From assembly GCF_001557875.1 (NCBI RefSeq), contig NZ_LNRF01000001.1, positions 744,001 to 808,000 on the forward strand: a DNA stretch of 64,000 bases, in the 5' to 3' direction. Positions 35,252 to 43,727 of the stretch are shown one piece after another (position 1 is the first letter of the stretch; every line of letters begins with the position of its first letter). The notes under the pieces are model-generated. The model did not search any database. It saw only the letters and a list, made by a program, of their open reading frames with translations, and was not told where the DNA came from. The DNA is from Vibrio splendidus. GTDB lineage: Bacteria > Pseudomonadota > Gammaproteobacteria > Enterobacterales > Vibrionaceae. The position numbers and the translations under genes were made by a program.

Positions 35252-36631
35252 TTGAGCACTTCAAAATTCTCTTCAATCGCCCTTAAGCCAGAGCTTCTAA
35301 ACACGTTAGATTCTCTTGGTTATACTGAAATGACGCCGATCCAAGCGTTAAGTCTTCCTACTATCCTAAATGGCAAGGACGTTATAGGTCAGGGTAAAAC
35401 GGGTTCAGGTAAAACAGCTGCTTTTGGTTTAGGCGTGCTGCAGAACCTACGCGTTAAGCGTTTCCGTGTTCAGTCTTTAGTGTTATGTCCGACTCGTGAG
35501 CTTGCAGACCAAGTAGCAAAAGAGATTCGTACTCTTGCTCGTGGTATTCACAATATTAAAGTGCTGACACTATGTGGCGGTATGCCAATGGGCCCACAGA
35601 TTGGTTCACTAGAGCATGGTGCACACATTCTTGTGGGCACACCTGGTCGTATTCTAGATCACCTAGAGAAAGGTCGTATTGATCTGTCTGAGCTGAACAC
35701 ACTTGTGTTAGATGAAGCTGACCGCATGCTAGAAATGGGCTTCCAAGACGCTTTGGATGCAGTGATTGAAGCGGCTCCAAAAGAACGCCAAACTCTGCTA
35801 TTCAGTGCGACTTTCCCTAAACAGATCAAGTCTGTTGCAGACCGCATCATGCGTAACCCAGAAATGGTGAAGGTTGAATCAACACACGATCACTCAAGCA
35901 TCCAACAACACTTCTACAAGTTAGAAGGTTCTGAAGCTCGTGATGACGCTCTAGAGTTGCTGTTACTTCATCACCAACCGGAATCTGCGGTTGTGTTCTG
36001 TAACACTAAGAAAGAAGTGCAGAACGTAAACGATGAGCTAAGCCACCGCGGTTTCAGTGTTATCGAACTTCATGGTGACATGGAACAGCGTGAACGTGAC
36101 CAAGCTTTGGTTCAGTTCTCAAACAAAACCATCTCGATTCTAGTGGCGACAGACGTTGCGGCTCGTGGTCTTGATGTTGATAACCTAGATGCTGTATTCA
36201 ACTTTGAATTGTCTCGCGACCCTGAAGTTCACGTTCACCGCATTGGTCGTACTGGCCGTGCAGGAAGCAAAGGTGTAGCGATCAGCTTCTTTAGCGAAAA
36301 AGAGATGTACCGTGTTGCTCAAATTGATGAGTACATGGATATGCCAATCGAGCCATCTGAACTACCAGCAAAACCAATTGCTAAGCCATACTACTCAAAC
36401 ATGGTTACCATCCAGATTGATGGCGGTAAGAAAGCTAAGCTTCGTGCTGGTGATATTCTTGGTGCATTGACGGGTCAAGGCGGCATTGATGGTAAATCAG
36501 TAGGTAAGATCAATCTGTTCGCAATGCGTGCTTACGTAGCGGTAGAAAGATCTGTGGCTAAGAAAGCACTGAACAAAATCGAATCAGGTAAAATGAAGGG
36601 TCGTCAATTCCGCGCCCGAATTCTGAAGTAA
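35252..36631 (+). CDS. dbpA: ATP-dependent RNA helicase DbpA
   Basis: A 459-residue DEAD-box helicase with RNA-dependent ATPase activity that acts in large-subunit ribosome assembly at helix 92 of 23S rRNA. Motifs in order: Q motif (MTPIQALSLP), I GKTGSGKTAA (about 48-57), Ia TRELADQ, II DEAD (about 152), III SAT, V ATDVAARGLDV, VI HRIGRTGRAG. The C-terminal domain of about 75 residues (MVTIQIDGGKKAKLRAGDIL) is the DbpA RRM that reads hairpin 92. The start is TTG 35252 with GGAT ahead. It is monocistronic. Confidence 0.92.
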   Translation: MSTSKFSSIALKPELLNTLDSLGYTEMTPIQALSLPTILNGKDVIGQGKTGSGKTAAFGLGVLQNLRVKRFRVQSLVLCPTRELADQVAKEIRTLARGIHNIKVLTLCGGMPMGPQIGSLEHGAHILVGTPGRILDHLEKGRIDLSELNTLVLDEADRMLEMGFQDALDAVIEAAPKERQTLLFSATFPKQIKSVADRIMRNPEMVKVESTHDHSSIQQHFYKLEGSEARDDALELLLLHHQPESAVVFCNTKKEVQNVNDELSHRGFSVIELHGDMEQRERDQALVQFSNKTISILVATDVAARGLDVDNLDAVFNFELSRDPEVHVHRIGRTGRAGSKGVAISFFSEKEMYRVAQIDEYMDMPIEPSELPAKPIAKPYYSNMVTIQIDGGKKAKLRAGDILGALTGQGGIDGKSVGKINLFAMRAYVAVERSVAKKALNKIESGKMKGRQFRARILK

Positions 36632-36644
36632 TTCGAGACTGAAT

Positions 36645-36687
36645 CCCTTTGCTGCGATATGCTAATTAATGGCATTGCAGTAAAGGG
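36645..36687 (+). other. Stem-loop just downstream of dbpA
   Basis: CCCTTTGCTGC (36645-36655) pairs with GCAGTAAAGGG (36677-36687) with one mismatch, and TGC/GCA pairs inside. No T-run follows on either side, so a plain terminator is unlikely; it may protect the dbpA mRNA 3' end. Confidence 0.5.
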
Positions 36688-36754
36688 TGTTCCACAAAAT
36701 GTCACTCAAGTTTCTTCTCTTAGGTTTATCGACCTAGTCCTCTATGCCAAAGCA

Positions 36755-36928
36755 TTATTCATCGGGTCTTATCGAATAAAGGTCGTTGATATGTTTTCCT
36801 TCGCTAAGATACCAAGTCATCGCTTCCTGTCGATTGTGAACCAATATCTTGATTGTGGTTATTGATCCATCGTCAAAATAACAAAGCTCATATTCTAAAT
36901 CGCTTGGATGATCAGGAATAGCGGCCAT
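36755..36928 (-). CDS. Small protein of unknown function (57 aa)
   Basis: A short frame from ATG 36928 (MAAIPDHPSDLEYELCYF) to 36755, preceded by a near-perfect ribosome binding site (GGGAGG, 6 bases before the ATG). It has no signal peptide or membrane segment; it is acidic at the start (PDHPSDLEYE), alternates in ITTIKILVH and ends in a charged tail (YSIRPDE). The site makes a real gene likely. Not recognised as a known family. It lies between dbpA and the DUF6279 lipoprotein, on the opposite strand to both. Confidence 0.6.
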   Translation of the reverse strand: MAAIPDHPSDLEYELCYFDDGSITTIKILVHNRQEAMTWYLSEGKHINDLYSIRPDE

Positions 36929-37230
36929 AGCTTCCCTCCCAAATATCAATCACTTGAAATACGTTACACCGATTCTTTTATAGGGTTCGCATTACGTCAA
37001 ATGAGTAATAAAAATCAAATTACATCACTGCTATTAATTATTTTTAGTTTAATCATTTGCCTAAATAGCTAGATTAGCAAGTTTGGATCTCAATTTATCT
37101 CAAAGTTTTTACGGCCACTGTTTATTAAGGCTACTTTTATAAGAGCTAGAATTAGCGTTATAAGAACTAGGTTAACCTTAAAGAGATGAGCTAATGGTTT
37201 TGGCTTTGTTGAATGTCGTGAGAGGGTAGA
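36929..37230. other. Intergenic region with direct repeats
   Basis: About 300 AT-rich bases between the divergent 57-residue gene and the lipoprotein gene. The most regular pattern is the direct repeat listed separately at 37137-37170. No open frame is convincing. Confidence 0.5.
37137..37170 (+). promoter_or_regulatory. Direct repeat TTATAAGAgCTAG upstream of the lipoprotein gene
   Basis: TTATAAGAGCTAG (37137-37149) and TTATAAGAACTAG (37158-37170) differ at one base and start 21 bases apart, two helical turns. A looser third copy (TTATTAAGGCTAC, 37122) precedes them. The regular spacing suits a regulator binding tandem sites, about 60 bases before the gene. Confidence 0.45.
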
Positions 37231-38067
37231 ATGAGAAAGTGCCGGTGGTTAGTTTTAGTGATCTGTTTTCTATTTACTGGGTGTGGGACCAAGTTCGCCT
37301 ATAATAATATAGGTTGGTTTATCGTTAGCTATATAGAAGATTTTGTCTCCCTCTCAAATAGCCAAGAATCGGAGCTTGAAGAGCGGTTAGATATATTACA
37401 GAAATGGCATAAAGAAACTCAGCTACCTCTGTATATTTCGCAATTAGAAGCGATTCAAAATGTAGAACGGTCGGATATGTCCCTCGCTTTTATTGTTGGC
37501 CAAAGTGAACAAACGAAAGAGAATATTCGCACGATCGTCAATAAGTTCGCTCCAGATATTTACGCGTTAAGTATGCAGCTTAGCCCTAAGCAAGACAGAG
37601 AGTTCTTAAAGAATTTTCGTGAAAAGCAACAAGACTATTATGAAGAAAGGTTGTCGTTGAATGATGCCGATTCGAGAGAGCGATACCGAAACAGAATAGA
37701 AGAGCGGACAGAACGATGGTTAGGCTCAGTATCGAAAGAACAAAACCAGATTATTCTGGTTTGGTCTCAAGAGTGGGTAAACACCAATAACAGCTGGCGA
37801 CAATATCAAAACAACACCTATCAAGAGCTAACGACGCTGATGGAAAAGAAGAGCGATCTGCATATTGCTCAGCCGATTATCATGAATTTACTTTTAAACA
37901 ATGAAGCTTATTATCCTGATGAACTTGAACCGCAGCTCAACCAAAATATGGAAACATCAGCCAAGTTTTTAGTAGATATCGCCGCGACCAGTAGTGATAA
38001 GCAATGGTCTTATTTCATGAATGAATTAGAGAGTCTCAAGTCAACGCTGGTGACACTGCAGGAGTAG
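37231..38067 (+). CDS. DUF6279-family lipoprotein
   Basis: A 278-residue lipoprotein. Lipobox FTGC (Cys 19), then a mostly alpha-helical body rich in charged residues (LEERLDILQKWHKETQLPLY) with Trp and Tyr at regular spacing (WFIVSYIEDF, RWLGSVSKEQNQIILVWSQEW). The layout resembles the conserved gammaproteobacterial DUF6279 family, whose function is unknown. The helical repeats suggest a coiled periplasmic or outer membrane-attached domain. It stands alone, with the tandem repeats at 37137 upstream. Confidence 0.7.
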   Translation: MRKCRWLVLVICFLFTGCGTKFAYNNIGWFIVSYIEDFVSLSNSQESELEERLDILQKWHKETQLPLYISQLEAIQNVERSDMSLAFIVGQSEQTKENIRTIVNKFAPDIYALSMQLSPKQDREFLKNFREKQQDYYEERLSLNDADSRERYRNRIEERTERWLGSVSKEQNQIILVWSQEWVNTNNSWRQYQNNTYQELTTLMEKKSDLHIAQPIIMNLLLNNEAYYPDELEPQLNQNMETSAKFLVDIAATSSDKQWSYFMNELESLKSTLVTLQE

Positions 38068-38151
38068 GGCACGAGTAAGCTTCGTTAATAACTAAAAAGG
38101 CTGATCGTGTTAATCCAATTAGCCTTACAGTCATTATCGTATGGTAAGGGT

Positions 38152-38775
38152 TTAATCTCGATTACTCATCAACAGTTTTGGAATCGAACCTTTGGCTGTC
38201 TTCGATATTTTCTGCATTAATTGGAAGCTTGGTTGTTGAATACCGTGGTCGATTTGTAGCTCTTCAATCATTAATAGCCATAAGCGTGCTGTCATTTCTG
38301 AATCGGCTAAGGCTCTGTGGAAAGTACCGTCGTTGTCGATATTCTTGAATCGAACAAGGTCGCCCAGTTTATGGGTCGGTGCGTCTTGGATTAGCCGACG
38401 AGCAATCAGCATCGAGCAGGCAAACTGTCCGTTGTAATCTCGTCCAATATCGTCTAATTCTGCGTCGAGAAAGCGTTTATCAAACGATGCATTATGAGCC
38501 ACGAGCTGACTGTCTTGGATAAAGTCTGCAAACTCATCCATCACTTCACTGCAACTGGCCGCGGTGCTCAGCATGCGGTTAGTAATGCCGGTGTAGCTTT
38601 CAATAAAGCCACTGACACGAAATCCTGGATTCATGAGTTGTTGGAAGGTGTCGACGACTTCGCCGTGAACGAGTTTAACCGCACCGATCTCAATCGCTCG
38701 GTCACCCATATTGGGTGATAAGCCTGTGGTTTCGAAATCGAGAACGATAACGGAATCTGCGGAGTTTGGAGTCAT
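38152..38775 (-). CDS. DnaQ-like 3'-5' exonuclease (DEDDh)
   Basis: A 207-residue nuclease of the DnaQ/RNase T superfamily. Motif Exo[11 protein letters not shown] gives D13 and E15; Exo[12 protein letters not shown] (about 94-103); Exo[11 protein letters not shown] (about 151-158) with the His of the DEDDh class. These four acidic residues and His bind two metal ions. Family members trim 3' ends of DNA or RNA; an epsilon-like proofreading or processing role cannot be separated from sequence alone. It has no polymerase partner nearby. Start ATG 38775. Confidence 0.88.
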   Translation of the reverse strand: MTPNSADSVIVLDFETTGLSPNMGDRAIEIGAVKLVHGEVVDTFQQLMNPGFRVSGFIESYTGITNRMLSTAASCSEVMDEFADFIQDSQLVAHNASFDKRFLDAELDDIGRDYNGQFACSMLIARRLIQDAPTHKLGDLVRFKNIDNDGTFHRALADSEMTARLWLLMIEELQIDHGIQQPSFQLMQKISKTAKGSIPKLLMSNRD

Positions 38776-38845
38776 CGTGTTTCCTAATTACTATTGGGTG
38801 GTATCGCTTTATATGAGGCGTTTGGTGCTGCTATTAGTGAATCTA

Positions 38846-39247
38846 TTACGTGTTACTGCTGATAGTAAGCTCAGTGTAACCCGTCGAATCGTCATGCTCT
38901 CTGTTGAAGGTCAAAGTATCGTAACGGTGAACGATCAGTTCAGCTGTAGTTGCGATTATTGTTCCTTCAAGTAAATGACCGCCAATTACATTGCCATTCT
39001 CATCAGCAACGGATATATGAACGTGCTGGTGGTTCGGGGTTAGCGTTGCCATCACAGATACGATTTCGAACGGAGCTTGAATTAGCTTGGTGTTGTTGGC
39101 ATTAGCTAAGCGAATATTGAGTTGAGAAACACACCCGACACAAGAGGCAATAGAGCCTGCAGATATGTTGTGTGTGGTCACTAACCTTTGGATCTCAAGT
39201 TTTAGGTCTTGGCCGCGGGTTAATCTCGTTGCGATAGGAGTAATCAT
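38846..39247 (-). CDS. PPC-domain (DUF296) protein
   Basis: A 133-residue protein with the PPC (plant and prokaryote conserved) fold: a beta-strand opening (ATRLTRGQDLKLEIQRLV), then GSIASCVGCVSQLNIRLAN, the core HQHVHISVADENGNVIGGHLLEG (described here by HxHxSxxxxxGxxxGGHL), and VHRYDTL at the end. In the family the His residues near the GGH segment bind a metal. Prokaryotic members form trimers of unknown role. It sits between the exonuclease and the RhlE-like helicase, reading the same way as both. Confidence 0.85.
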   Translation of the reverse strand: MITPIATRLTRGQDLKLEIQRLVTTHNISAGSIASCVGCVSQLNIRLANANNTKLIQAPFEIVSVMATLTPNHQHVHISVADENGNVIGGHLLEGTIIATTAELIVHRYDTLTFNREHDDSTGYTELTISSNT

Positions 39248-39282
39248 CTCAATACCTCTGTTTTATCTGTGTATCAAAGAAC

Positions 39283-39310
39283 AAAACGAAGCCACATGGG
39301 GCTTCGTTTA
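39283..39310 (-). terminator. Terminator of the RhlE-like helicase gene
   Basis: AAACGAAGCC (39284-39293) pairs with GGCTTCGTTT (39300-39309), followed on the minus strand by TTGTT. It is 50 bases past the helicase stop. Confidence 0.8.
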
Positions 39311-39358
39311 AGTAATACGTTGGCTAACACGTTATCGCTGCTAGTTGAGCTTTGATAG

Positions 39359-40564
39359 TTACTTGCCTTCTTTCTCTTGCTGTTCTCTTTTCTTCTTAGG
39401 AACGAAGTTCAGCACTGAAATCGGCACTTCTTTGCGTGGTTCGAAACCTTCCACTACACGACGCTCAATCAGGTGACCAAGACGTTTTTCAATAATGCAC
39501 AGGTTCTTGAAGTTATCTTTCGATAGGAAAGAGATTGCTTCGCCAGACGCATCAGCACGGCCAGTACGACCAATGCGGTGAACATAATCGTCTGCTGGGA
39601 AAGGCAGGTCGTAGTTCACTACACGGCTTAGGTTGTCGATATCGATACCACGAGCAGCAACACCCGTCGCGACTAAGTATTTTAGGCGACCTTTCTTAAA
39701 GTCAGCTAAGATCTTTTCACGAATCGCTTGGCTACGTCCACTGTGGAAAGCTTCAGCTTGAATACCACGTTTCTCAAGTTGAGCAACCAACTTAGCCGCG
39801 CCATGTTTGGTTTCAATAAAGATAAGCGCTTGATCCCAGTTACCTTCGGTAATCATGTGGCTCAGTAGTGCCGACTTACGGTCTTTATCTACGGTCACTA
39901 ACCATTGCTCAATGTTCGCTTTAGACGCATCAGTCTTGGCAATCGAAATCTCTTCTGCTTCACTGATTGCACTTTTCGCTAGCGCACGCACTGGTGTTGA
40001 AAGCGTTGCTGAGAACAGCAGGTTTTGAATGTCTTGTGGCAGACGCGCGATGATCTTGTTGATGTCTTCAATGAAACCCATGTCTAACATGCGGTCAGCT
40101 TCATCTAGAACCAGTACTTCCACTTCATCAAAATGCACTGCGCGCTGACCGTACATGTCGATCAAACGACCTGGTGTTGCCACAAGAATGTCGACACCTT
40201 CAATCAAGCGGTCTTTCTGGTGTTGGTAAGATACGCCACCGTACATCGCTAGTGATGTTAGGTTTAGGAACTTCGCGTACTTAGTGATGTTCTGTTCAAC
40301 CTGAACCGCTAGCTCACGCGTTGGCGTCAGGATAACTGCGCGGATACGTTTTTTACGCTGCGTTTCACCTTTACTTAGCATTTCTAAGATAGGGAGAACA
40401 AAGCTCGCAGTTTTACCTGTACCTGTTTGTGCTGCCGCAATAAGGTTCTTACCAGAAAGCACAATCGGAATTGCTTTTTCTTGAATAGAGGTTGGCTTTT
40501 CATAGCCTTGTTTTGCAACGGCTTTAACAATAGGTGAGCTTAATCCAAGCTTGGAAAATGGCAT
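39359..40564 (-). CDS. DEAD-box RNA helicase (RhlE-like)
   Basis: A 401-residue helicase. Motifs: Q (KPTSIQEKAIP), I AQTGTGKTASF (about 45), Ia PTRELAVQ, II DEAD (about 153), III SAT, V VATGVAARGIDI, VI HRIGRTGRA. The basic C-terminus (PKKKREQQEKEGK) is short, as in RhlE-type helicases. These unwind short RNA duplexes in ribosome assembly and RNA decay. It is monocistronic with a terminator downstream. Together with dbpA, the window has two DEAD-box helicases. Confidence 0.88.
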   Translation of the reverse strand: MPFSKLGLSSPIVKAVAKQGYEKPTSIQEKAIPIVLSGKNLIAAAQTGTGKTASFVLPILEMLSKGETQRKKRIRAVILTPTRELAVQVEQNITKYAKFLNLTSLAMYGGVSYQHQKDRLIEGVDILVATPGRLIDMYGQRAVHFDEVEVLVLDEADRMLDMGFIEDINKIIARLPQDIQNLLFSATLSTPVRALAKSAISEAEEISIAKTDASKANIEQWLVTVDKDRKSALLSHMITEGNWDQALIFIETKHGAAKLVAQLEKRGIQAEAFHSGRSQAIREKILADFKKGRLKYLVATGVAARGIDIDNLSRVVNYDLPFPADDYVHRIGRTGRADASGEAISFLSKDNFKNLCIIEKRLGHLIERRVVEGFEPRKEVPISVLNFVPKKKREQQEKEGK

Positions 40565-40666
40565 AAGTTTCTCGGTATGATTTGGCTAAATAGCGATGGA
40601 AAGGTTTAACAATCTTATACAAGGATAAGATTAATGGCGGCATTCTACCATGTTGCTTGTGTACTA

Positions 40667-40936
40667 CTAGGGCATGTTGATCTTTCGAGCTGATTTTTGC
40701 AGCGAGTTGCTGGGTATTTATACAAGGCAGAGGCTTTGATGTGTAGCTAGCCTACATGAGAAGCCGATAACGTAGTAGAAATGACCAGCAAACGCTGCCC
40801 GAAGGGTTCGGCTAAAAGCGTTTTACTCTTTGTTGAGGGAGATTTGCTTAGAGTGACTAGGCTACTCCTCCCTCGCCGCGATTAAAACGCTTTTATCTCG
40901 AACAAAATTTAACCACGAAAGGTCAACACGCCCTAG
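40667..40936. mobile_element. MITE-like element with terminal inverted repeats, about 270 bp
   Basis: The element starts CTAGGGCATGTTGA and ends TCAACACGCCCTAG, its near-perfect inverted copy; the terminal repeats match at 19 of 21 positions (mismatches at 8 and 15). Inside are two large hairpins. Arm A: GCAGCGAGTTGCTGG (40699-40713) pairs with CCAGCAAACGCTGC (40785-40798). Arm B: TAAAAGCGTTTTA (40813-40825) pairs perfectly with TAAAACGCTTTTA (40883-40895), with GAGGGAG (40835-40841) pairing with CTCCCTC (40868-40874) inside. No transposase is present. I recall similar sequence in several Vibrio genomes. It lies between the helicase and bluB promoters. Confidence 0.75.
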
Positions 40937-40998
40937 CAACATAGACACTTTAGTTGGATAATACTGGCTCAATTAAGACGACGATAAGACAGGGATGT

Positions 40999-41670
40999 AT
41001 GGAAATTACGCCGAATGAACGCGATGCAGTGTATAAAACGATTTTTTCTCGCCGAGATGTTCGTGGACAGTTTCTACCAGAAGAGATCCCTGAAGATGTG
41101 TTGATGCGTGTGTTAGCTGCGGCGCACCATGCACCGAGTGTTGGCTTTATGCAGCCTTGGGATTTTGTCGTTGTCCGTGATATCGAAACCAAACAACAAA
41201 TCAAAGCCGGTTTTAATCGGGCTCATGCCGAGTCCGCGGAAATGTTCACTGATGAAAAGCAGGCGATGTATAAGCGATTAAAGCTTGAAGGTATTGTTGA
41301 ATCGCCTATCGGAATCTGTGTGACTTGCGACCGAAACCGAACCGGAAAAGTAGTTTTAGGAAGAACCATCAAACAAGAGATGGATTTGTACAGCACCGTG
41401 TGTGCGATTCAGAACCTGTGGCTCGCGGCAAGAGCTGAAAACCTTGGGTTAGGTTGGGTGAGCATTCTTCACGACTCAACACTGCGAGACGCACTCGATA
41501 TTCCGGAAAACATCGATATTGTGGCCTACCTGTGCATTGGCTACGTTGATCATTTCAAAGATAAACCAGAACTTGAAACCATGGGGTGGCTACCAAGAAG
41601 AGACGTCAACTCAGCGATTCATGAAGGCAAGTGGAATGCTGAGCAAATAACGAATTCAGTGGAGGATTAA
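40999..41670 (+). CDS. bluB: BluB, 5,6-dimethylbenzimidazole synthase
   Basis: A 223-residue nitroreductase-like flavoenzyme that breaks down reduced FMN to 5,6-dimethylbenzimidazole, the lower ligand of vitamin B12. Signatures: SRRDVRGQFLPEEIPEDVL (N-terminal, FMN-binding), HHAPSVGFMQPWDFVVVRD, GRTIKQEMDLYSTVCAIQNL and GLGWVSILHD. These match BluB rather than generic nitroreductases. I start at ATG 40999 (AGGG just upstream); the longer TTG frame at 40954 starts inside the flank of the MITE. No cob genes are adjacent. Confidence 0.88.
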   Translation: MEITPNERDAVYKTIFSRRDVRGQFLPEEIPEDVLMRVLAAAHHAPSVGFMQPWDFVVVRDIETKQQIKAGFNRAHAESAEMFTDEKQAMYKRLKLEGIVESPIGICVTCDRNRTGKVVLGRTIKQEMDLYSTVCAIQNLWLAARAENLGLGWVSILHDSTLRDALDIPENIDIVAYLCIGYVDHFKDKPELETMGWLPRRDVNSAIHEGKWNAEQITNSVED

Positions 41671-41872
41671 TCTCCCATTTATTTTTATCACTGAATATGC
41701 ACGATCATTGATTATTTTGTTTGCTAAAAGAGGTGTTTATAAATTAAGTTGGATCTTGATATTATTTATATCAACAGTTTCATAAAGCATATTCCAACTT
41801 GAACGAGTAAATAGGCCTCCCATTTGGGTTACAGCTATTCTCGTTCCTCTAGACGCTTAATTCGGATATCCA

Positions 41873-43528
41873 TTGAACGACGCTAACTTACGTAGATTTC
41901 AGCAGCTTATTGCAAAGTATGAATTAGGTGAAGAGTATCACCTAACGATCGATGATTTAGAACACTCGCTATCGACTTCTCGTAGAAACACTTCGATCAT
42001 TCTTAAATGCTTATCGGAATACCGCTGGATTTGTTGGATTCCTTCTAAAGGAAGAGGCAAGCTTAGCCAATTTAGAATTTTGGTCAGCTTTCCCGAAGCG
42101 TTAGAACAAGTGTTAGCACTTCAGTTAGAAAAGGGGTGCTTTAACGTTATTCCCCGTCTTCTAGAAAGCTATGGTGATGCGGCAATAAAGGCACTGACGC
42201 TAGCGACTGAAAAACATAGTCTGTTCAATCAACAACATGACCATTTGCTGATCACTCAATATCCGTGGGTCGATAACCTTGAGCCAGCAAAAACATACCG
42301 AACTGCCGAACATCACATCTTAAGGAGTCTCTACAATACGTTACTCGTCCAAGATCATGAAGGAAATCCCCAAGCCAGCCTTGCACACCATTGGAAGATG
42401 GAAGGGCGTTTTCTGCATTTTTGGTTGAGACCGAATGTGTTATTCCATGACGGTGAAACTTTAACGGCCAAAGATGTTGCTCAATGTTTGTTGCAGCTAA
42501 AAAATATCGAAGGGCCAGTACAGTCTTTATTTGATCAGGTCAGTGATGTTCAAGTGTTGGGTGATAAACAATTGACTATTGAGCTAACACACGCAAACCC
42601 AATGTTTATCTATGCGCTGTGTAGTGCACACGCGTCTATTTACCGTTGCAAGCGTAGCTATTTTGCGAGTGGACGCAGTGCCTATATCGGAACCGGCCCT
42701 TTCTCATTAGATGATTGGAGCGAAGAGCGCTTGGTTCTTAAACGTCACCGAGGTTACTTTGCTCAAAATGCCTTGTTAGAACAGATAACGCTCACCGACA
42801 TCGAAGGTTTAAATGATCATACCCTGAGTTTCAATAAACCGGGCATTGCGGAAGAAACTATGATTAATGCACTTTCGTATCTTGCGGTTAATCGTAGAGA
42901 AAACTCAGGCATTACCCCTGAAGACTTAGACAGCTTGGTATCATTTATCAAATCCAGTAGTAAGGAGTTTGATGCCGATATGGTGACGGATGACTTATCT
43001 TTCTCGCTTAGTGAACTAACCTGCAGTAATCCCATTCCTGTTTTGATGGGGAGAGTTGTTTTAACTCGACCTAAAATGACGATTCCTTTGCTTCAAGATA
43101 TGGCAGACTGGCTCGAGCAAACTATCACGAAGACAGGCGTGACTATTGAAGTCATTGAACTTCCTAATATTAGTGATCCTAGCTTAATGAGTGAGTCGGC
43201 AGACTTGTTGTTTATCGAAGAGATTATTGAACAGCCAAAAGAGTACGGTCTTTACGATTGGTTGCTTGCCTCGTCTGGACTCAGATTTATTTTTAACAGT
43301 GCTGAGATGAAGGCGCATTGTGAGAGAGTTCGCTCAGCTGTCAGTAGTGATAGTCCAATTGACGAGTTGAGACAAATTGAACAGTCGCTCTATCAACAGA
43401 AGTTACTTTGCCCGTTATTTCACGGTAAAGAGAAAGTATCTAACAGTGTTGAAGTTCATGGTGTAGAGATAAATCAAACCGGCTATAGTGATTTTTATAA
43501 GCTTTGGATATCTTCAAGCGAAGGGTAA
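41873..43528 (+). CDS. sgrR: SgrR-like regulator with HTH and solute-binding domain
   Basis: A 551-residue protein of the SgrR type. Residues about 1-75 are a winged helix-turn-helix (DDLEHSLSTSRRNTSIILKC). The rest is an extracytoplasmic-solute-binding domain fold (SBP_bac_5): LHFWLRPNVLFHDGETLTAKDV, then YIGTGPFSLDDW, used in the cytoplasm as a ligand sensor. In Escherichia coli, SgrR activates the small RNA SgrS under glucose-phosphate stress. No SgrS-like RNA or setA was recognised beside it here. The start is TTG 41873 with GGAT ahead. Confidence 0.8.
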   Translation: MNDANLRRFQQLIAKYELGEEYHLTIDDLEHSLSTSRRNTSIILKCLSEYRWICWIPSKGRGKLSQFRILVSFPEALEQVLALQLEKGCFNVIPRLLESYGDAAIKALTLATEKHSLFNQQHDHLLITQYPWVDNLEPAKTYRTAEHHILRSLYNTLLVQDHEGNPQASLAHHWKMEGRFLHFWLRPNVLFHDGETLTAKDVAQCLLQLKNIEGPVQSLFDQVSDVQVLGDKQLTIELTHANPMFIYALCSAHASIYRCKRSYFASGRSAYIGTGPFSLDDWSEERLVLKRHRGYFAQNALLEQITLTDIEGLNDHTLSFNKPGIAEETMINALSYLAVNRRENSGITPEDLDSLVSFIKSSSKEFDADMVTDDLSFSLSELTCSNPIPVLMGRVVLTRPKMTIPLLQDMADWLEQTITKTGVTIEVIELPNISDPSLMSESADLLFIEEIIEQPKEYGLYDWLLASSGLRFIFNSAEMKAHCERVRSAVSSDSPIDELRQIEQSLYQQKLLCPLFHGKEKVSNSVEVHGVEINQTGYSDFYKLWISSSEG

Positions 43529-43727
43529 TTAATCCACCTTTTAGTGTATGCCTTTCCCTCCTAACTTCTCGATCATAATGAAAACATGCATGAATTGCCT
43601 ATCACCCTTTCATGTTTCTTTTGAACACCAATCGTTACCATGACTCAGCATGACGATTAAAGTCATTCTCGGTCATCCCCCCAATGACACTCCTACTCAT
43701 AAATCTATTTCATTAGGATCTAATCGA

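Noticed and set aside
36659..36865. 68-codon plus-strand frame overlapping the 57-residue gene
   Set aside because: Lies opposite a frame with a far better ribosome binding site; no site of its own.
38090..38130. Weak AAGGCT/AGCCTT hairpin after the DUF6279 gene
   Set aside because: Only a 6-bp stem with a long loop and no T-run.
40954..40998. TTG start giving bluB 15 extra residues
   Set aside because: The extra residues start in the flank of the MITE-like element and have no ribosome binding site; ATG 40999 is preferred.
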